From: Comamonas sp. SCN 65-56
GTDB taxonomy: Bacteria > Pseudomonadota > Gammaproteobacteria > Burkholderiales > Burkholderiaceae_C
Reading direction: 5' to 3'
DNA: 45,324 nt
Assembly (NCBI RefSeq): GCF_001724135.1
Contig: NZ_MEDS01000026.1
Location: 1 to 45,324 of the forward strand
Below, one piece after another: positions 17,572 to 25,379 of this stretch (the stretch's first letter is position 1; every line of letters begins with the position of its first letter). The position numbers and the translations under genes were made by a program. The notes under the pieces were generated by a model. It was not told the DNA's origin. It saw nothing but the letters and a program-made list of their open reading frames with translations, and made no database searches.

Positions 17572-18531
17572 ATGAAAGCCAACGTCGTTCGCGCCGATAC
17601 CCTGTTCGAGGAATTTCGCTCGCTGCTGCGCTGGCAGTGGTTGGCCGGGCAGGAGGCGGGTGAGCGCTGCTTTGAAGATGGTGCGGTGCGTGCGGCACGC
17701 TCCAGCGCCGACCTGGTCGGGCACCTGAACTACATCCATCCGTATCGGGCGCAGATCATTGGCGAGCGCGAGATCGCCTATTTGTTGCGCGGCGATGCGC
17801 AAGACTGCAAGCGGCGCCTGGCGCGCATCGTCACACTCGAGCCGCCGGTGCTGGTTCTGGCCGACGCCCAGGAAGCGCCCAACGCCATGCTCCAAATGTG
17901 CGAACGTGCGCAGATCCCCTTGTTTGCCACGCCCGAATCGGCCGCGTTCGTCATCGACGTGCTGCGCGCCTACCTCTCCAAGCACTTTGCCGAACGCAGC
18001 TCGCTGCACGGCGTGTTCATGGATATCCTGGGCATGGGCGTGCTCATCACTGGTGAGTCAGGTCTGGGCAAGAGCGAACTCGGGCTGGAGCTGATTACGC
18101 GTGGCAATGGCCTGGTGGCCGATGATGTGGTGGATCTGGCCCGCATCAACCAAAGCACCATCGAAGGCAAGTGTCCCGAGCTGCTGCAGAACCTGCTGGA
18201 GGTGCGCGGCATCGGGCTGCTGGACATCCGCGCCATCTTTGGCGAGAACGCGGTGCGCCGGCGCATGCGGCTGCGCCTGATCGTGCACCTGGTGCGCAAG
18301 GAGACGCTGGAGCGCGACTATGAGCGCCTGCCGGGCGAACCCTTGAACCAGGATGTGCTGGGCGTGCCGATCCGCAAGGTGGTGGTCGAGGTGGTGGCCG
18401 GGCGCAACATCGCGGTGCTGGTGGAAGCCGCCGTGCGCAACACCATCCTGCAGCTGCGCGGCATCGATACCTACCAGGAATTCGTCCAGCGCCACCGCGA
18501 GCTCATGGCCAGCGGCCGCGAGCCAATGTAA
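17572..18531 (+). CDS. hprK: HPr kinase/phosphorylase
   Basis: HprK phosphorylates and dephosphorylates a serine of HPr. The 319-aa protein has the Walker A motif GESGLGKSE, preceded by [14 protein letters not shown], and the HprK signature [16 protein letters not shown]. In proteobacteria it links PTS state to regulation, not to sugar uptake. It is coupled to ptsN, and its 3' end converges on fur with a 9-nt gap. Confidence 0.95.
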   Translation: MKANVVRADTLFEEFRSLLRWQWLAGQEAGERCFEDGAVRAARSSADLVGHLNYIHPYRAQIIGEREIAYLLRGDAQDCKRRLARIVTLEPPVLVLADAQEAPNAMLQMCERAQIPLFATPESAAFVIDVLRAYLSKHFAERSSLHGVFMDILGMGVLITGESGLGKSELGLELITRGNGLVADDVVDLARINQSTIEGKCPELLQNLLEVRGIGLLDIRAIFGENAVRRRMRLRLIVHLVRKETLERDYERLPGEPLNQDVLGVPIRKVVVEVVAGRNIAVLVEAAVRNTILQLRGIDTYQEFVQRHRELMASGREPM

Positions 18532-18540
18532 AGCGCTGCC

Positions 18541-18960
18541 TCAGCGCTTGGCGGCGCAGGCCTGGCACAGGCCGTAGAGTGACATCGCGTGGTCGTGCAC
18601 CTCCCAGCCGCGCTCTTGTGCTATCAATTTTTGGCGCTTTTCGATTTCGCTGTCGAAAAATTCTTCTACCTTGCCACAGCCGGTGCAGATGAAATGGTCG
18701 TGGTGCTGGCCCTCGTTGAGCTCGTAGACGGCCTTGCCGCTCTCGAAGTTGCTGCGAATCAGGATGCCTGCCTGCTCGAACTGCGTCAGCACGCGGTAGA
18801 CGGTGGCCAGCCCGATGTCCGAGCGCTCCTCGAGCAGTACGCGAAACACGTCTTCGGCCGTCATGTGCCGTTGCGAGCCCTGTTGAAAGACTTCCAGAAT
18901 TTTCAGGCGCGGCAGCGTCGCTTTCAGGCCGGTGCTCTTGAGCTCTTCAATATTTGTCAT
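18541..18960 (-). CDS. fur: Ferric uptake regulator
   Basis: The 139-aa Fur has a winged-helix N-terminus ([36 protein letters not shown]) and the metal-binding dimerisation domain ([11 protein letters not shown], and C-terminal CQAC for structural zinc). The ATG at 18960 is chosen because it gives the standard N-terminus [13 protein letters not shown]. The gene is divergent from bamE, a common betaproteobacterial arrangement. A/T-rich AATGAAAACAATCAT in the shared gap only loosely resembles a Fur box. A repeat-like A/T patch encodes QKLIAQE. Confidence 0.96.
   Translation of the reverse strand: MTNIEELKSTGLKATLPRLKILEVFQQGSQRHMTAEDVFRVLLEERSDIGLATVYRVLTQFEQAGILIRSNFESGKAVYELNEGQHHDHFICTGCGKVEEFFDSEIEKRQKLIAQERGWEVHDHAMSLYGLCQACAAKR
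18611..18634 (-). repeat. Partial dispersed-repeat motif inside fur
   Basis: On the minus strand CCAAAAATTGATAGCAC resembles the left end of the chemoreceptor copy (CCAAATTGATAGCTA). The right half is not recognisable. The codons are A/T-rich for this genome. Confidence 0.35.
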
Positions 18961-18986
18961 CGTGGTGGCGCCCCGTGGTGGCAGAC

Positions 18987-19013
18987 TTGCGGGCGCAGGC
19001 CTGCCGCTACAAT
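18987..19013 (+). promoter_or_regulatory. Possible bamE promoter
   Basis: TTGCGG (18987-18992) and TACAAT (19008-19013) could serve as -35 and -10. The spacing of 15 bp is short, so the -10 is more convincing than the -35. A start near 19020 would leave a leader of about 13 nt before ATG 19033. Confidence 0.35.
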
Positions 19014-19032
19014 GAAAACAATCATAGACCGG

Positions 19033-19593
19033 ATGCACAAAACCATGTCAGCCCTTCCCCGTTGGGGCGCTCTTGCGCTCGCCGTTGTCATGCCCGCAGC
19101 GGGGTTGCTGGCGGGCTGCGCTGGTTCGGGCGAGCGGTTGGCGAACATGGTCACGCCTTACCGGCCGGAGGTGGTGCAGGGCAACGTGGTGACGCGCGAA
19201 CAGGTGGATGCGCTCAGGCCGGGCATGAGCCGCCAGCAGGTGCGCGAGATCCTGGGCACTCCCCTGATGACCAGCCTGTTTCACGCCAACCGCTGGGAAT
19301 ATGTTTTCACCCTGCGCCGCCAGGGCGTGCAGGATCAGGCGCGCCACCTGACGGTGTTTTTCGACAAGGACCGGTTCGAGCGCACCGAGGGCGACGAGAT
19401 GCCGACCGAGCAGGAGTTCATCGCGTCGCTGTCCACCAGCATGAAGGACGTGAAGGTGCCTGAACTGGAGGCTACCGAGGCGCAGCTGGAGCGTTTTCCC
19501 AAGGCTCAGACCGAGACGGACAAGGCATCGCCCCAGCCTGCGGCGCCGCCTGCCGGCACGCGCTACCCGCCGCTCGAATCCCCGGGCCGCTGA
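19033..19593 (+). CDS. bamE: Outer membrane protein assembly factor BamE
   Basis: BamE is a small lipoprotein of the BAM complex that inserts beta-barrel proteins. The 186-aa product has a signal with lipobox LAGC and the SmpA/OmlA domain: [40 protein letters not shown], then HLTVFFDKD. The last ~50 residues are a low-complexity E/Q/P-rich tail not present in E. coli BamE. ATG 19033 and 19045 are both possible; the first suits the likely promoter. It is divergent from fur and upstream of dapB. Confidence 0.92.
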   Translation: MHKTMSALPRWGALALAVVMPAAGLLAGCAGSGERLANMVTPYRPEVVQGNVVTREQVDALRPGMSRQQVREILGTPLMTSLFHANRWEYVFTLRRQGVQDQARHLTVFFDKDRFERTEGDEMPTEQEFIASLSTSMKDVKVPELEATEAQLERFPKAQTETDKASPQPAAPPAGTRYPPLESPGR

Positions 19594-19644
19594 TGTTCTC
19601 CGGTGGCGCCAAGCGGCTGCCGGTTTTTTCTGAATGAGGATGGC

Positions 19645-20460
19645 ATGACTTCCACTACTGCACGGCGCATCGCGATTGCCGGTGCCAGCGGCCGCATGGG
19701 CCGCATGCTGATCGAAGCCGTGGGCGAGAGCGCGGATTGCGTGCTGGCTGGCGCGCTGGACGTGGTGGCCAGCCCGGCCATGGGGCATGACGCGACGGCC
19801 TTTCTCGGTCGCACCAGCGGTGTGCTTGTCACCGCGGACCTGCGCGCGGGTCTGGCAGGTTGCGACGTGCTGATCGACTTCACCCGGCCTGAAGGCACGC
19901 TGGCGCATGCCAAGGTCTGCACCGAGTTGGGCGTGCAGATGGTGATAGGCACTACAGGTTTTGATGATGCAGGCAAGGCCCAGCTTGCGCTGGCGGCTGA
20001 AAAGACGGCCATCATGCTGGCCCCCAACATGAGCGTGGGCGTGAACGTCACGATGAAGCTGCTGGAGCTTGCCGCCAAGGCGCTTTCCGACGGCTACGAC
20101 ATCGAGATCATCGAGGCGCACCACAAGCACAAGGTGGACGCGCCCTCGGGCACCGCGCTCAAGATGGGCGAGGTGATTGCCGAAGCCCAGGGCACGCGGC
20201 TGGCCGACCGCGCGGTGTACGAACGTTACGGCCATACCGGCGAGCGCGAGGAGGGCACGATAGGCTTTGCCACCGTGCGCGGCGGCGATATCGTGGGCGA
20301 CCACACCGTGCTCTTTGCCGGTACCGGCGAGCGCGTGGAAATCACGCACAAATCCAACAGCCGCGCCGGTTACGCCCAGGGCAGCCTGCGCGCGGTGCGT
20401 TGGCTCGCGGCCCAGCCGCGCGGGCTGTTCGACATGTTCGACGTGCTCGGCCTGCGCTGA
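19645..20460 (+). CDS. dapB: 4-Hydroxy-tetrahydrodipicolinate reductase
   Basis: DapB reduces HTPA to tetrahydrodipicolinate in lysine/meso-DAP synthesis. The 271-aa product starts with the nucleotide-binding [14 protein letters not shown]. It has [17 protein letters not shown], and the catalytic signature [20 protein letters not shown]. The start at 19645 is supported by AGGA upstream. It lies between bamE and exbB in one plus-strand run. Confidence 0.96.
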   Translation: MTSTTARRIAIAGASGRMGRMLIEAVGESADCVLAGALDVVASPAMGHDATAFLGRTSGVLVTADLRAGLAGCDVLIDFTRPEGTLAHAKVCTELGVQMVIGTTGFDDAGKAQLALAAEKTAIMLAPNMSVGVNVTMKLLELAAKALSDGYDIEIIEAHHKHKVDAPSGTALKMGEVIAEAQGTRLADRAVYERYGHTGEREEGTIGFATVRGGDIVGDHTVLFAGTGERVEITHKSNSRAGYAQGSLRAVRWLAAQPRGLFDMFDVLGLR

Positions 20461-20480
20461 GGCGTTTGGCAAACTGGCCC

Positions 20481-21143
20481 ATGAATGCCCTGCAATGGCT
20501 GCGTGAGGCGGACGCCGTCATCCAGGCCTGCGCCGCCGTGCTGCTGGCGATGTCGGTGGCCAGCTGGGTCGTCATCCTCGTGAAGCTGCGGCTCATGGCG
20601 CATGCACGCACCGACATGGTGCGCGCCGTGAACGCGCTCTGGGCTGCGCCGCAGTTGCAGGCCGCCACCGAGCACGTGCGCCCGCTTGATCGCCACGCCC
20701 TCGTCTGGCCGCTGGTGCAGGCAGCCGCCGCCCTGCAGGCGTCGAGCCTCTCGGACGCACTGGCGCAGCAAGCCAGCCTGGCGCAGCGCGCCACCCGTGC
20801 GCTGCGCACTGCCTTGCACGGCGCGCTGGCACGCTTGCGCTGGGGGCAGGTGCTGCTCGCCACCGTCGGCGCCACCGCCCCCTTCGTCGGTCTGCTGGGC
20901 ACCGTCTGGGGCATCCAGCATGCGCTCACCGCGTTGGCGGGCAACGGCCAGATCAGCATCGAGCGCCTGGCGGGCCCGGTGGGCGAAGCGCTCATCATGA
21001 CGGCTGCGGGCCTGGCGGCAGCGATACCGGCGGTGTTGGCCTACAACGGCTTTGGCCGCTCGGTTGGCGAGGTCGAGGCCGAACTCGAAGGCCTGGCGCA
21101 TGACTTGCACACGCTGCTGACCGATCCCCCTTTGGCGCGCTGA
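20481..21143 (+). CDS. exbB: MotA/TolQ/ExbB proton channel family protein
   Basis: The 220-aa inner-membrane protein belongs to the ExbB/TolQ/MotA proton channels that energise TonB- or TolA-dependent outer-membrane processes. There is a first hydrophobic helix at residues 13-33 and a TolQ signature TVGATAPFVGLLGTVWGI. A last helix (EALIMTAAGLAAAIPAVLAY) follows. Whether it works with TonB or TolA cannot be told from the sequence. It forms a pair with the next gene, only 1 nt downstream. Confidence 0.9.
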   Translation: MNALQWLREADAVIQACAAVLLAMSVASWVVILVKLRLMAHARTDMVRAVNALWAAPQLQAATEHVRPLDRHALVWPLVQAAAALQASSLSDALAQQASLAQRATRALRTALHGALARLRWGQVLLATVGATAPFVGLLGTVWGIQHALTALAGNGQISIERLAGPVGEALIMTAAGLAAAIPAVLAYNGFGRSVGEVEAELEGLAHDLHTLLTDPPLAR

Positions 21144-21144
21144 C

Positions 21145-21570
21145 ATGGCCTTTGGTCGCTTCACCGAACCGGCCTCCTCGCGCCCCATGAGCGAGATCAA
21201 CGTCACGCCACTGGTGGACGTGATGCTGGTGCTGGTGGTGATCTTCATCCTCGCCGCGCCGCTGCTGGCCAGCAGCATCCGGCTCGATCTGCCGCAGACG
21301 CGGCAAAGCCATCCGGGGGCGACGGCCGCCGGTGCGCTGGTGCTCTCGCTGGACGCGGCGGGCACGGTCTTCTTCGATGAAAAACCGGTGTCTGACACCC
21401 AACTGCAAGAGCGCCTGCGCTCCCTGGCCGCCACCGCGCCCGACAGCGAAGTGCAGTTGCGGGCCGACACCCGGGTGCCCTACGGGCGCGTAGTCCATCT
21501 GATCGAGGCGTTGCAACTCGCTGGCTTGCAGCGCATCGGGTTTGCCACGCAGCCGGCGGCCCGGCCATAG
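21145..21570 (+). CDS. exbD: ExbD/TolR family biopolymer transport protein
   Basis: The 141-aa partner of ExbB/TolQ has one N-terminal transmembrane helix with the essential aspartate in PLVDVMLVLVVIFI, and a periplasmic domain ending in GRVVHLIEALQLAGLQRIGF. It is the last conserved gene before the CRISPR-Cas island. In related genomes I expect leuS soon after this pair, which is why I treat 21600-27130 as inserted DNA. Confidence 0.92.
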   Translation: MAFGRFTEPASSRPMSEINVTPLVDVMLVLVVIFILAAPLLASSIRLDLPQTRQSHPGATAAGALVLSLDAAGTVFFDEKPVSDTQLQERLRSLAATAPDSEVQLRADTRVPYGRVVHLIEALQLAGLQRIGFATQPAARP

Positions 21571-21595
21571 AGCGACGGCTGACGAGTTTGGTCGG

Positions 21596-21613
21596 CACGG
21601 CAAGCTTGCCGTG
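21596..21613. repeat. 18-bp perfect palindrome at the left edge of the island
   Basis: CACGGCAAGCTTGCCGTG. It lies 26 nt after the exbD stop and lacks a T tract, so it is not a typical terminator. Fourteen of its bases (CACGGCAAGCTTGC) recur at 24728-24741, between the antitoxin gene and the small membrane protein gene. Confidence 0.55.
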
Positions 21614-21675
21614 ATTCAGGGGCTTGGCGTCGGGTTGCACAATGCAACGAATCCAGTTCCCCTGCTCCCAAGGCC

Positions 21676-22725
21676 ATGAAGACTTGCAGCTATCAGATTC
21701 GCTTCCTGACCCCCGCCTTTCTGGGAAACGCCAGCCAGCAGGCGCAGTGGCGCACGCCACCGATCAAGGCGCTGCTGCGCCAGTGGTGGCGCGTGGCGGT
21801 GGCCCAGCAAGTTCGCTACAACCCCGATGCCTTGCGTGAGCGCGAGGCCGAGCTGTTTGGCGTGGCCGCCGATGGCGGGGATTCGCACCAGAGCTTGATC
21901 CGGTTGCGCCTGAGTCACTGGAATGAAGGCAACCTGAAGGAATGGCCTCGGCATGGGGCGGTATCGCACCCTGAAGTTCGCAACCCTGTAGGCAGCGATC
22001 TGTACCTGGGGTTTGGGCCTTTGACCTACAACACAGCCACCCGCAGCACCGGCCTCAAATCCAAAGCCGCCATCCAGGCAAACGACAGCGCCATCTTGAG
22101 CTTGGCCGTACCCGACCAGCATGCCGATGCGATCCGCACGGCGCTGACGCTGATGAATTTCTACGGCACACTGGGCGGGCGCAGCCGCAATGGCTGGGGC
22201 TCGTTCTCGCTGCTGCCAGAAAACGGCTCGCCCGCGCTGGACGAGGCACTCGACAGCCGCTTCATGCGCCCTTGGCAAGAAGCACTGCAGCTCGACTGGC
22301 CGCACGCCCTGGGTCGTGACAACCAACGCCGGCTGATTTGGCAATCCGCTGCGTTTGACGACTGGACAAAGCTCATGCGGGAGCTGGCGCAAATCAAGAT
22401 CGGGCTGCGCACGCAAAAAACCTTTGAGTTTCCGCAAATGCGCCCGGATGGGCAGGTTCACAACCGTCATTGGCTCAGCTATCCAGTTACCACCCACAAG
22501 GTCTGGGATTGGGACAAGAGCAACTTGCGTCTTCCCAACAGCCTGCGCTTCAAGGTGCGCCCCGCGCCGGGCAACCCCAAGCAGCTCGTCGGCGTGATCT
22601 TTCACCTCCCCTGCCTGCCACCACCGGCTTTTCAGCCGCACCTGTCCAGCATTGAACGCGTCTGGCAAACCGTCCACGCCTTCCTGGATCAGCCAGAACA
22701 AAAACTCACCCGCATTCCCGCCTGA
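21676..22725 (+). CDS. cmr1: Type III-B CRISPR RAMP protein Cmr1 (Cas7 group)
   Basis: Cmr1 is a Cas7-group subunit of the type III-B (Cmr) complex, binding the 3' part of the crRNA/target. The 349-aa product starts with the RAMP strand IRFLTPAFLGNAS, then the Cmr1 signature TPPIKALLRQWWRVA (28-42) and the glycine-rich loop LGGRSRNGWGSF (166-177). The C-terminal half contains RHWLSYPVTTHKVW and LRFKVR, as in other RAMPs. The frame looks intact, and cmr1 then cmr2 is the usual gene order. The rest of the complex is missing, so it is probably non-functional now. An AAGG lies close to the ATG. Confidence 0.82.
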   Translation: MKTCSYQIRFLTPAFLGNASQQAQWRTPPIKALLRQWWRVAVAQQVRYNPDALREREAELFGVAADGGDSHQSLIRLRLSHWNEGNLKEWPRHGAVSHPEVRNPVGSDLYLGFGPLTYNTATRSTGLKSKAAIQANDSAILSLAVPDQHADAIRTALTLMNFYGTLGGRSRNGWGSFSLLPENGSPALDEALDSRFMRPWQEALQLDWPHALGRDNQRRLIWQSAAFDDWTKLMRELAQIKIGLRTQKTFEFPQMRPDGQVHNRHWLSYPVTTHKVWDWDKSNLRLPNSLRFKVRPAPGNPKQLVGVIFHLPCLPPPAFQPHLSSIERVWQTVHAFLDQPEQKLTRIPA

Positions 22726-22734
22726 GACCTGCCC

Positions 22735-23061
22735 ATGAACCACGAAACCCTCTGGCAAACCAAACTCGCCGCTCGCCTGCACGACCCGGCCGAAAAAGCC
22801 CTGGTGCTGCTGCGCGACCCCGTCGGCCACGAAAACGGCACCAGCCGCGCCCTGACGCGCCTGCTTGGCTACGCCACGCACGGTCAGCCACGCTACGCCG
22901 TGGTCTGGCAAGAAGGGCAGGGCACGGGCTACGTCATCAAGCCCGACGCCAGCCAGCCCCAGGGCATCCGCGTGCAGAGCGTGCCGGTGCAAAAGCTGCA
23001 AGCCTTCGAGGCCGCCGGGCAGGCCAGCGCGGCGCAGCTGGAAGCGCTGTTTCGCGTCTGA
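22735..23061 (+). pseudogene. Truncated cas10/cmr2: N-terminal stub joined to unrelated sequence
   Basis: The first ~45 codons read like the N-terminus of Cmr2/Cas10 (LWQTKLAARLHDPAEKA then LVLLRDPVGHENG), including the HD pair of the nuclease-domain region. Full Cas10 proteins are many hundreds of residues long, but this frame ends at 108. Residues 46-108 (PRYAVVWQEGQGTGYVIKP and following) do not resemble Cas10 and could be the tail of another gene brought in by a deletion. The polymerase/cyclase GGDD domain is absent. It starts 9 nt after cmr1. A genuine short protein cannot be excluded. Confidence 0.65.
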
Positions 23062-23088
23062 CCTGCGAGAGGCCTGTTCCGCGTTGTC

Positions 23089-23502
23089 TTACGCGGCAGC
23101 CACCCAGTTCTCCACCGCCAAGCCGGGCACCCTGCGAAATTCGCGCTCGTTGTTGGTCACCAGCACCAAACCCTCGGCGCGCGCGTGGGCGGCAATCCAC
23201 AGGTCGTTGTTGCCGATGGGTTGCCCGGTGCGCTCCAAGGCGGCGCGGATCTGGCCGTAATGCGCACCGGCGGCGGGCGCCAGGGGCATGACCTGGATGG
23301 CGCCTTGCAACTGCTGCAGCACCGCCAACGCCTTGTCCTTGGCCTGGCTTTTTTCTGCGCCGTGCTGCAACTCGCCCAGGGTGACCACCGACATGGCCAG
23401 CGCGTCAGCGCTCAACTGCTCAAACCGCGCGCGCACGGCGGGTGGGTTGTGCTTGGCGATGTAGATGCAGATATTGGTATCGAGCAGGTAGCGGATGGCC
23501 AT
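23089..23502 (-). CDS. vapC: VapC-type PIN-domain toxin
   Basis: The 137-aa PIN ribonuclease has the expected acidic residues: D7 in LLDTNICIYI, E in TLGELQHG, and D in NNDLWIAAHA. VapC toxins cut tRNA or rRNA when free of antitoxin. Its ATG follows directly on the antitoxin's TGA, so the pair is cotranscribed. It lies antisense to the cmr remnant, just behind the truncated cas10. Confidence 0.93.
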   Translation of the reverse strand: MAIRYLLDTNICIYIAKHNPPAVRARFEQLSADALAMSVVTLGELQHGAEKSQAKDKALAVLQQLQGAIQVMPLAPAAGAHYGQIRAALERTGQPIGNNDLWIAAHARAEGLVLVTNNEREFRRVPGLAVENWVAAA

Positions 23503-23733
23503 TCAGAAAGCCTCGCGCTCTTGGGGCAGGGCGTCATCCCGGCCGTCTTGCATAAAGTCCGCCGGCAGGCTGGCCAGCGCATCAAAAATGGCCGCAGCGC
23601 TGGCAGGGCGCTCGCGCAGCACAATGTCATTGCCCTGGCGGAAGATCTCCACCTGCTCGGCGTTGAAGCGAAATTCCTTGGGCAGGCGCACGGCCTGGCT
23701 GTTGCCGGACTGGAAAACACGAGCGTAGGTCAT
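23503..23733 (-). CDS. vapB: AbrB/MazE-type VapB antitoxin
   Basis: The 76-aa antitoxin has a swapped-hairpin AbrB DNA-binding N-terminus (ARVFQSGNSQAVRLPKEFRF) and a C-terminal toxin-binding tail (SLPADFMQDGRDDALPQ). AGGGA precedes the ATG. An A/T-rich inverted repeat 16-32 nt upstream is the likely autoregulatory operator. Confidence 0.92.
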   Translation of the reverse strand: MTYARVFQSGNSQAVRLPKEFRFNAEQVEIFRQGNDIVLRERPASAAAIFDALASLPADFMQDGRDDALPQEREAF

Positions 23734-23748
23734 GGAAGTCCCTCATGG

Positions 23749-23767
23749 ATATACGAAAAGTATATAC
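23749..23767 (-). promoter_or_regulatory. vapBC promoter/operator candidate
   Basis: ATATAC-gaaaa-GTATAT, running on into GTATATAC. Inverted A/T-rich half-sites just upstream of vapB combine a -10-like TATA sequence with a palindrome suited to a dimeric AbrB-type repressor. Confidence 0.6.
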
Positions 23768-23920
23768 ATCACATAGTGCGTGTCAAACGTGGACATCGGG
23801 ATGGTCTGAGGTGCTGATTTCAATTACACCTTTCAGCGAGCCGCTTCCATGCCACAAAAGATGGCTGAGCAACATGCTTGCCGAGCTCGGGCTCTCCGAA
23901 GCTCGTCGATTCACTGCATA

Positions 23921-24346
23921 TCAATCCTGCCCAACAAACTCCCAAGGGTTGAACAGCGCCACCCCCATGTGCGCAAAATCCCGCACATTGCGCGTCACCA
24001 ACGTCAGGCCATGCCGCAAGGCCGTGGCAGCGATCAGCGCGTCATGCGGCGGTGCCGGGTCGGGCACATGCAGCGGCGCGCAGCGCTGCACCACCGCGTC
24101 ATCCACCGGCAAGCTGCGCTCGGCAAACAGGGCGCGCACGCCATCCAGCCACGCGCGCAAAGCCTGTGCTTGCGCGGCATCGCGCCGTTGCAACCGCAAG
24201 ATGCCGATGTCAATTTCCAGCCAGGTCAGCACGCTTGTGTACTGTGCCGCCAGTGGCACGCTGGCCGCCCAGGCCAGCACACGCGCATCCGCCTGCGGCT
24301 TGTCGGTGCGCAACTCGGAGATCACGTTGGTGTCGAGCAAATACAT
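23921..24346 (-). CDS. PIN-domain toxin (second VapC/FitB-like)
   Basis: The 141-aa PIN protein shows D5 in LLDTNVISEL, E in WLEIDIGIL, D in PPHDALIAATA and the closing TRNVRDF. It is about as long as FitB/VapC toxins and not close to the other PIN protein here. Its ATG overlaps the antitoxin's TGA by one base. The 187 bp between this gene and vapB hold the vapBC operator but no further gene that I can support. Confidence 0.92.
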   Translation of the reverse strand: MYLLDTNVISELRTDKPQADARVLAWAASVPLAAQYTSVLTWLEIDIGILRLQRRDAAQAQALRAWLDGVRALFAERSLPVDDAVVQRCAPLHVPDPAPPHDALIAATALRHGLTLVTRNVRDFAHMGVALFNPWEFVGQD

Positions 24347-24636
24347 CAGCGCGGCTCGTGTTCGCCAAATTCGGGAATCCGCAGGTTGATATCAGCGGCG
24401 CCCGGGCGTTCGGGCAAAGGCAACTCGACCCCCGAGGGCGCACCCACCCCCCGCATGGCCAGCAGCAGACTCTCGCCGCCCACCTGCCCGGTCAGGCGGT
24501 AATAGTCCTCGATCTTGAGCACCGCCAGCGCTGGCTTGCCGCGTTCAGTGATGATCACCGGCCCCTGCTGGGCCGCGCGTTTGACCGCCGCCGCATCCCG
24601 CGCAAAGGTGCGGCTGTTCATGGTGGCAATGCTCAT
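24346..24636 (-). CDS. Phd/YefM-type antitoxin
   Basis: The 96-aa antitoxin has the Phd/YefM fold signature: MNSRTFARDAAAVKRAAQQG then PVIITERGKPALAVL. A C-terminal acidic, proline-rich tail would contact the PIN toxin. AGGAGG lies at ideal distance before the ATG at 24636; an internal ATG six codons on is also possible. Its promoter must lie in the 177-bp gap shared with the divergent hydrophobic-protein gene. Confidence 0.9.
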   Translation of the reverse strand: MSIATMNSRTFARDAAAVKRAAQQGPVIITERGKPALAVLKIEDYYRLTGQVGGESLLLAMRGVGAPSGVELPLPERPGAADINLRIPEFGEHEPR

Positions 24637-24813
24637 CTGCGCCTCCTGGAGTTGATTGTCTGCATGTTACGACACATAGCCGTGAACCAGCCAATCACCG
24701 TGAAATTTGCCCTCGTAGGGCACCGCGCACGGCAAGCTTGCGATAGCTCGGGAAAAGGCCCTGTCGGCCAACAATCCACCCATCGAAAACAACCCGCAAC
24801 AAGGACACACACC

Positions 24814-25077
24814 ATGACCATCCCCCAAGCCGCCGCCGCCGGCATCGCCGCCGACAAACTCTCGCGCAAGATCACCCGAAGCAACAAGGTGAGCGTCACC
24901 CGCAGCACCATCTCCACCGTGGGCGGCGGGGCGCTTGCCGGAGCAACGACGAGCGCGGTGGCCACGACGGCCAGCCTCGTCGGCCTGTCCACCGTCGCCA
25001 CCGCTGCCGCCCCGGTGGTCATCCCAGCCGTCATCGTGGCCAGCGGCATCGGCCTCCTGTGCAGCCTGTTCGAATGA
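24814..25077 (+). CDS. Unrecognised 87-aa hydrophobic protein heading the csx16 operon
   Basis: I do not recognise this protein. The N-terminal ~35 residues are basic and polar (DKLSRKITRSNKVSVTRST). The rest is Ala/Gly/Val/Thr-rich and hydrophobic (about residues 37-84, with GGGALAGA and PAVIVASGIGLL), enough for two transmembrane helices in a tight hairpin. AAGGA lies before the ATG at 24814. Its TGA overlaps the csx16 ATG (ATGA), so the two are made together. A membrane protein coupled to a ring-nuclease-type protein and a CARF protein suggests a membrane-acting accessory of type III defence, but no catalytic motif is visible and this is inference. Confidence 0.7.
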   Translation: MTIPQAAAAGIAADKLSRKITRSNKVSVTRSTISTVGGGALAGATTSAVATTASLVGLSTVATAAAPVVIPAVIVASGIGLLCSLFE

Positions 25078-25379
25078 CCACCTGGTTCGTCAGCCGTCAC
25101 CCCGGTGCCCTGCACTGGATGCGCCAGCACGGCCCGGTCTTTGACCGGCACGTGCCACACTTGGACCCTGCGCAGGTACAGCCCGGCGACACTGTCATCG
25201 GCACGCTGCCCGTGAATCTGGCGGCGCAGGTCTGCGCGCGCGGTGCAGCCTACTGGCATCTGGCGCTGGAAATTCCCGCACAGGCGCGCGGGCGCGAACT
25301 CAGCGCTGATGAACTTCAAGCGCTGGGTGCTACGCTGCAACGCTACATCGTCTTGATACAAGAGGAGGCCAGCACATGA
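25074..25379 (+). CDS. csx16: CRISPR-associated protein Csx16 (VVA1548 family)
   Basis: The 101-aa protein matches the Csx16 family pattern: TTWFVSRHPGALHWM at the start, PGDTVIGTLPVNLAAQVCARGA in the middle, and ARGRELSADELQALGA near the end. Csx16 occurs with type III systems. As I recall, recent work places it among the small ring nucleases that degrade cyclic oligoadenylate, which would switch off effectors. It overlaps both neighbours by 4 nt (ATGA at each junction), so the three genes are strictly coupled. The start at 25074 is set by the overlap and the family N-terminus. Confidence 0.85.
   Translation: MTTWFVSRHPGALHWMRQHGPVFDRHVPHLDPAQVQPGDTVIGTLPVNLAAQVCARGAAYWHLALEIPAQARGRELSADELQALGATLQRYIVLIQEEAST

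Noticed and set aside
19005-19026. Fur box in the fur-bamE gap
   Set aside because: AATGAAAACAATCAT matches the 19-bp consensus at only about half its positions; kept as a remark in the fur entry.
19945-20010. TTTTGATGATGCAGGC in dapB as another dispersed-repeat copy
   Set aside because: Only TTTTGA and a short G/C part match; AGCTG and AAGCGC are absent, and the residues are those expected for DapB.
23803-23845. Possible single CRISPR-repeat remnant (GGTGCTGATTTCAATTACACC region)
   Set aside because: It occurs once and has only weak symmetry. No second copy or spacer structure is visible nearby, so no array can be claimed.
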